Source: Planctomycetota bacterium (lineage in GTDB: Bacteria > Planctomycetota > UBA1135 > GCA-002686595). From it: 5,613 bases of DNA. The first letter of the stretch is position 1. Every line of letters starts with the position of its first letter. The stretch spans positions 1 to 5,613 of the forward strand of contig SCVU01000227.1 of the NCBI GenBank assembly GCA_004296785.1, in the 5' to 3' direction. Below, piece by piece: positions 5,216 to 5,613 of the stretch. Both the position numbers and the translations under genes were made by a program. Under the pieces are notes generated by a model. The model was not told where the DNA came from. It made no database searches and saw only the letters and a program-made list of their open reading frames with translations.

Positions 5216-5612
5216 CCGAGTCGTCGGGCAGCAGCGCGTCGAGGTTCGAGCCCGGCTTCGCGGCCGGCTTCGCCGGCGCGCTCTCTTCCGAGCTCAGGTC
5301 GATCATCGTCGGCTCGTTCGTCTCGGGCGCTGACGCCGCCGGGGCTTGCGCTTGCGGCGCGGCCGCCGGAACCGCAGCGGCCGGCGCGGGCGCCGTCGAG
5401 TGATCGCCGAGGTGATCGAGGATGCCGAGCGACGGAGTCGCCGGCGCGGCCGGACGCGTCGGCAGCGCCGAGCGCGGTTGCTGTGCGGGCGCGGGCGCGG
5501 CTTGCGGACGCGCGGGCGCGGGTGCAGGCGCAGGCGCCGGACGCGCCGCGCTCGGCGCGGGTTGCGCGGGAGCAGCGCTGGCCGCGGGCGCAGGCGCGGC
5601 GGCCGGGCTCTG
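5193..5612 (-). CDS. C-terminal part of an Ala/Pro-rich protein, cut by the window edge
   Basis: On the minus strand a frame enters at the right edge and runs 139 codons to a TAG (complement of 5195-5193). No start codon is needed because the 5' end is outside the window. The first ~60 residues are Ala/Pro-rich with scattered Gln and Arg, including a PA repeat near 25-34. Three less repetitive islands follow: SLGILDHLGDHS at about 61-72, TMIDLSSEE at about 102-110 and, at the very end, NLDALLPDDSVRRALGS (123-139). Reading this frame gives ordinary third-position G/C use and sensible amphipathic islands, whereas the opposite strand gives only Ala/Ser/Arg runs. The pattern suggests a disordered linker or tail carrying short binding motifs on a larger protein whose folded part lies beyond the window. 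I do not recognise the family. It converges on tex with 57 bases between the stop codons. Confidence 0.75.
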   Translation of the reverse strand, partial: QSPAAAPAPAASAAPAQPAPSAARPAPAPAPAPARPQAAPAPAQQPRSALPTRPAAPATPSLGILDHLGDHSTAPAPAAAVPAAAPQAQAPAASAPETNEPTMIDLSSEESAPAKPAAKPGSNLDALLPDDSVRRALGS

Positions 5613-5613
5613 C

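Noticed and set aside
4747..5403. A 218-residue plus-strand frame covering the tex end and the right-hand region
   Set aside because: Almost only Ala, Arg and Ser. It overlaps tex in another frame and then runs opposite the better-supported minus-strand gene.

Overview
The window is very GC-rich (my estimate is around 70% or more) with dense coding in the style of a high-GC Gram-negative bacterium. Codons end overwhelmingly in G or C, and gcg, cgc, ctc and gac are very common. Myxococcota, Planctomycetota or a similar environmental lineage would fit, but nothing seen here fixes the phylum. The first 17 bases match the 3' end of the Illumina TruSeq read-2 adapter and abut an inverted repeat exactly. 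The left edge is therefore most likely the end of a draft contig, with library sequence and a probable fold-back copy, and not genomic DNA.

Layout: 1-17 is adapter. 18-68 is a perfect inverted repeat that is probably an artefact. 69-173 is a short leader with a 20-bp direct repeat. Three genes then run left to right. The first (174-1193) encodes a cytoplasmic-looking beta-propeller protein with PQQ/quinoprotein-like repeats. The second (1253-1837) encodes a DJ-1/PfpI-fold protein with no cysteine at all. The third (1965-5135) encodes a large Tex-family RNA-binding protein. The gaps are 59 and 127 bases. The second gap, the tex leader, holds three hairpins in a row, the last with an 11-bp stem. 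A fourth gene on the minus strand enters from the right edge and ends at 5193, converging on tex. Only its Ala/Pro-rich C-terminal 139 codons are present. The 57 bases between the two stops, together with both stop codons, are tiled by copies of a 23-base repeat whose 13-base core forms small hairpins.

The genes do not form a recognisable pathway. The Tex-like protein is the most informative: it keeps the N-terminal helical region, the RLQDP signature, the helix-hairpin-helix segment and the S1 domain. It also carries an 88-residue acidic insert, a 60-residue Ala/Pro insert in a YqgF-like domain with degenerate motifs, and a Gly/Arg tail with seven RGG triplets. This suggests a Tex paralogue specialised for RNA or ribonucleoprotein binding, not an ordinary housekeeping copy. 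Co-direction suggests the first two genes may be co-transcribed, possibly with tex, but the leader hairpins leave room for separate expression of tex. I see no mobile element, tRNA, rRNA or CRISPR array.
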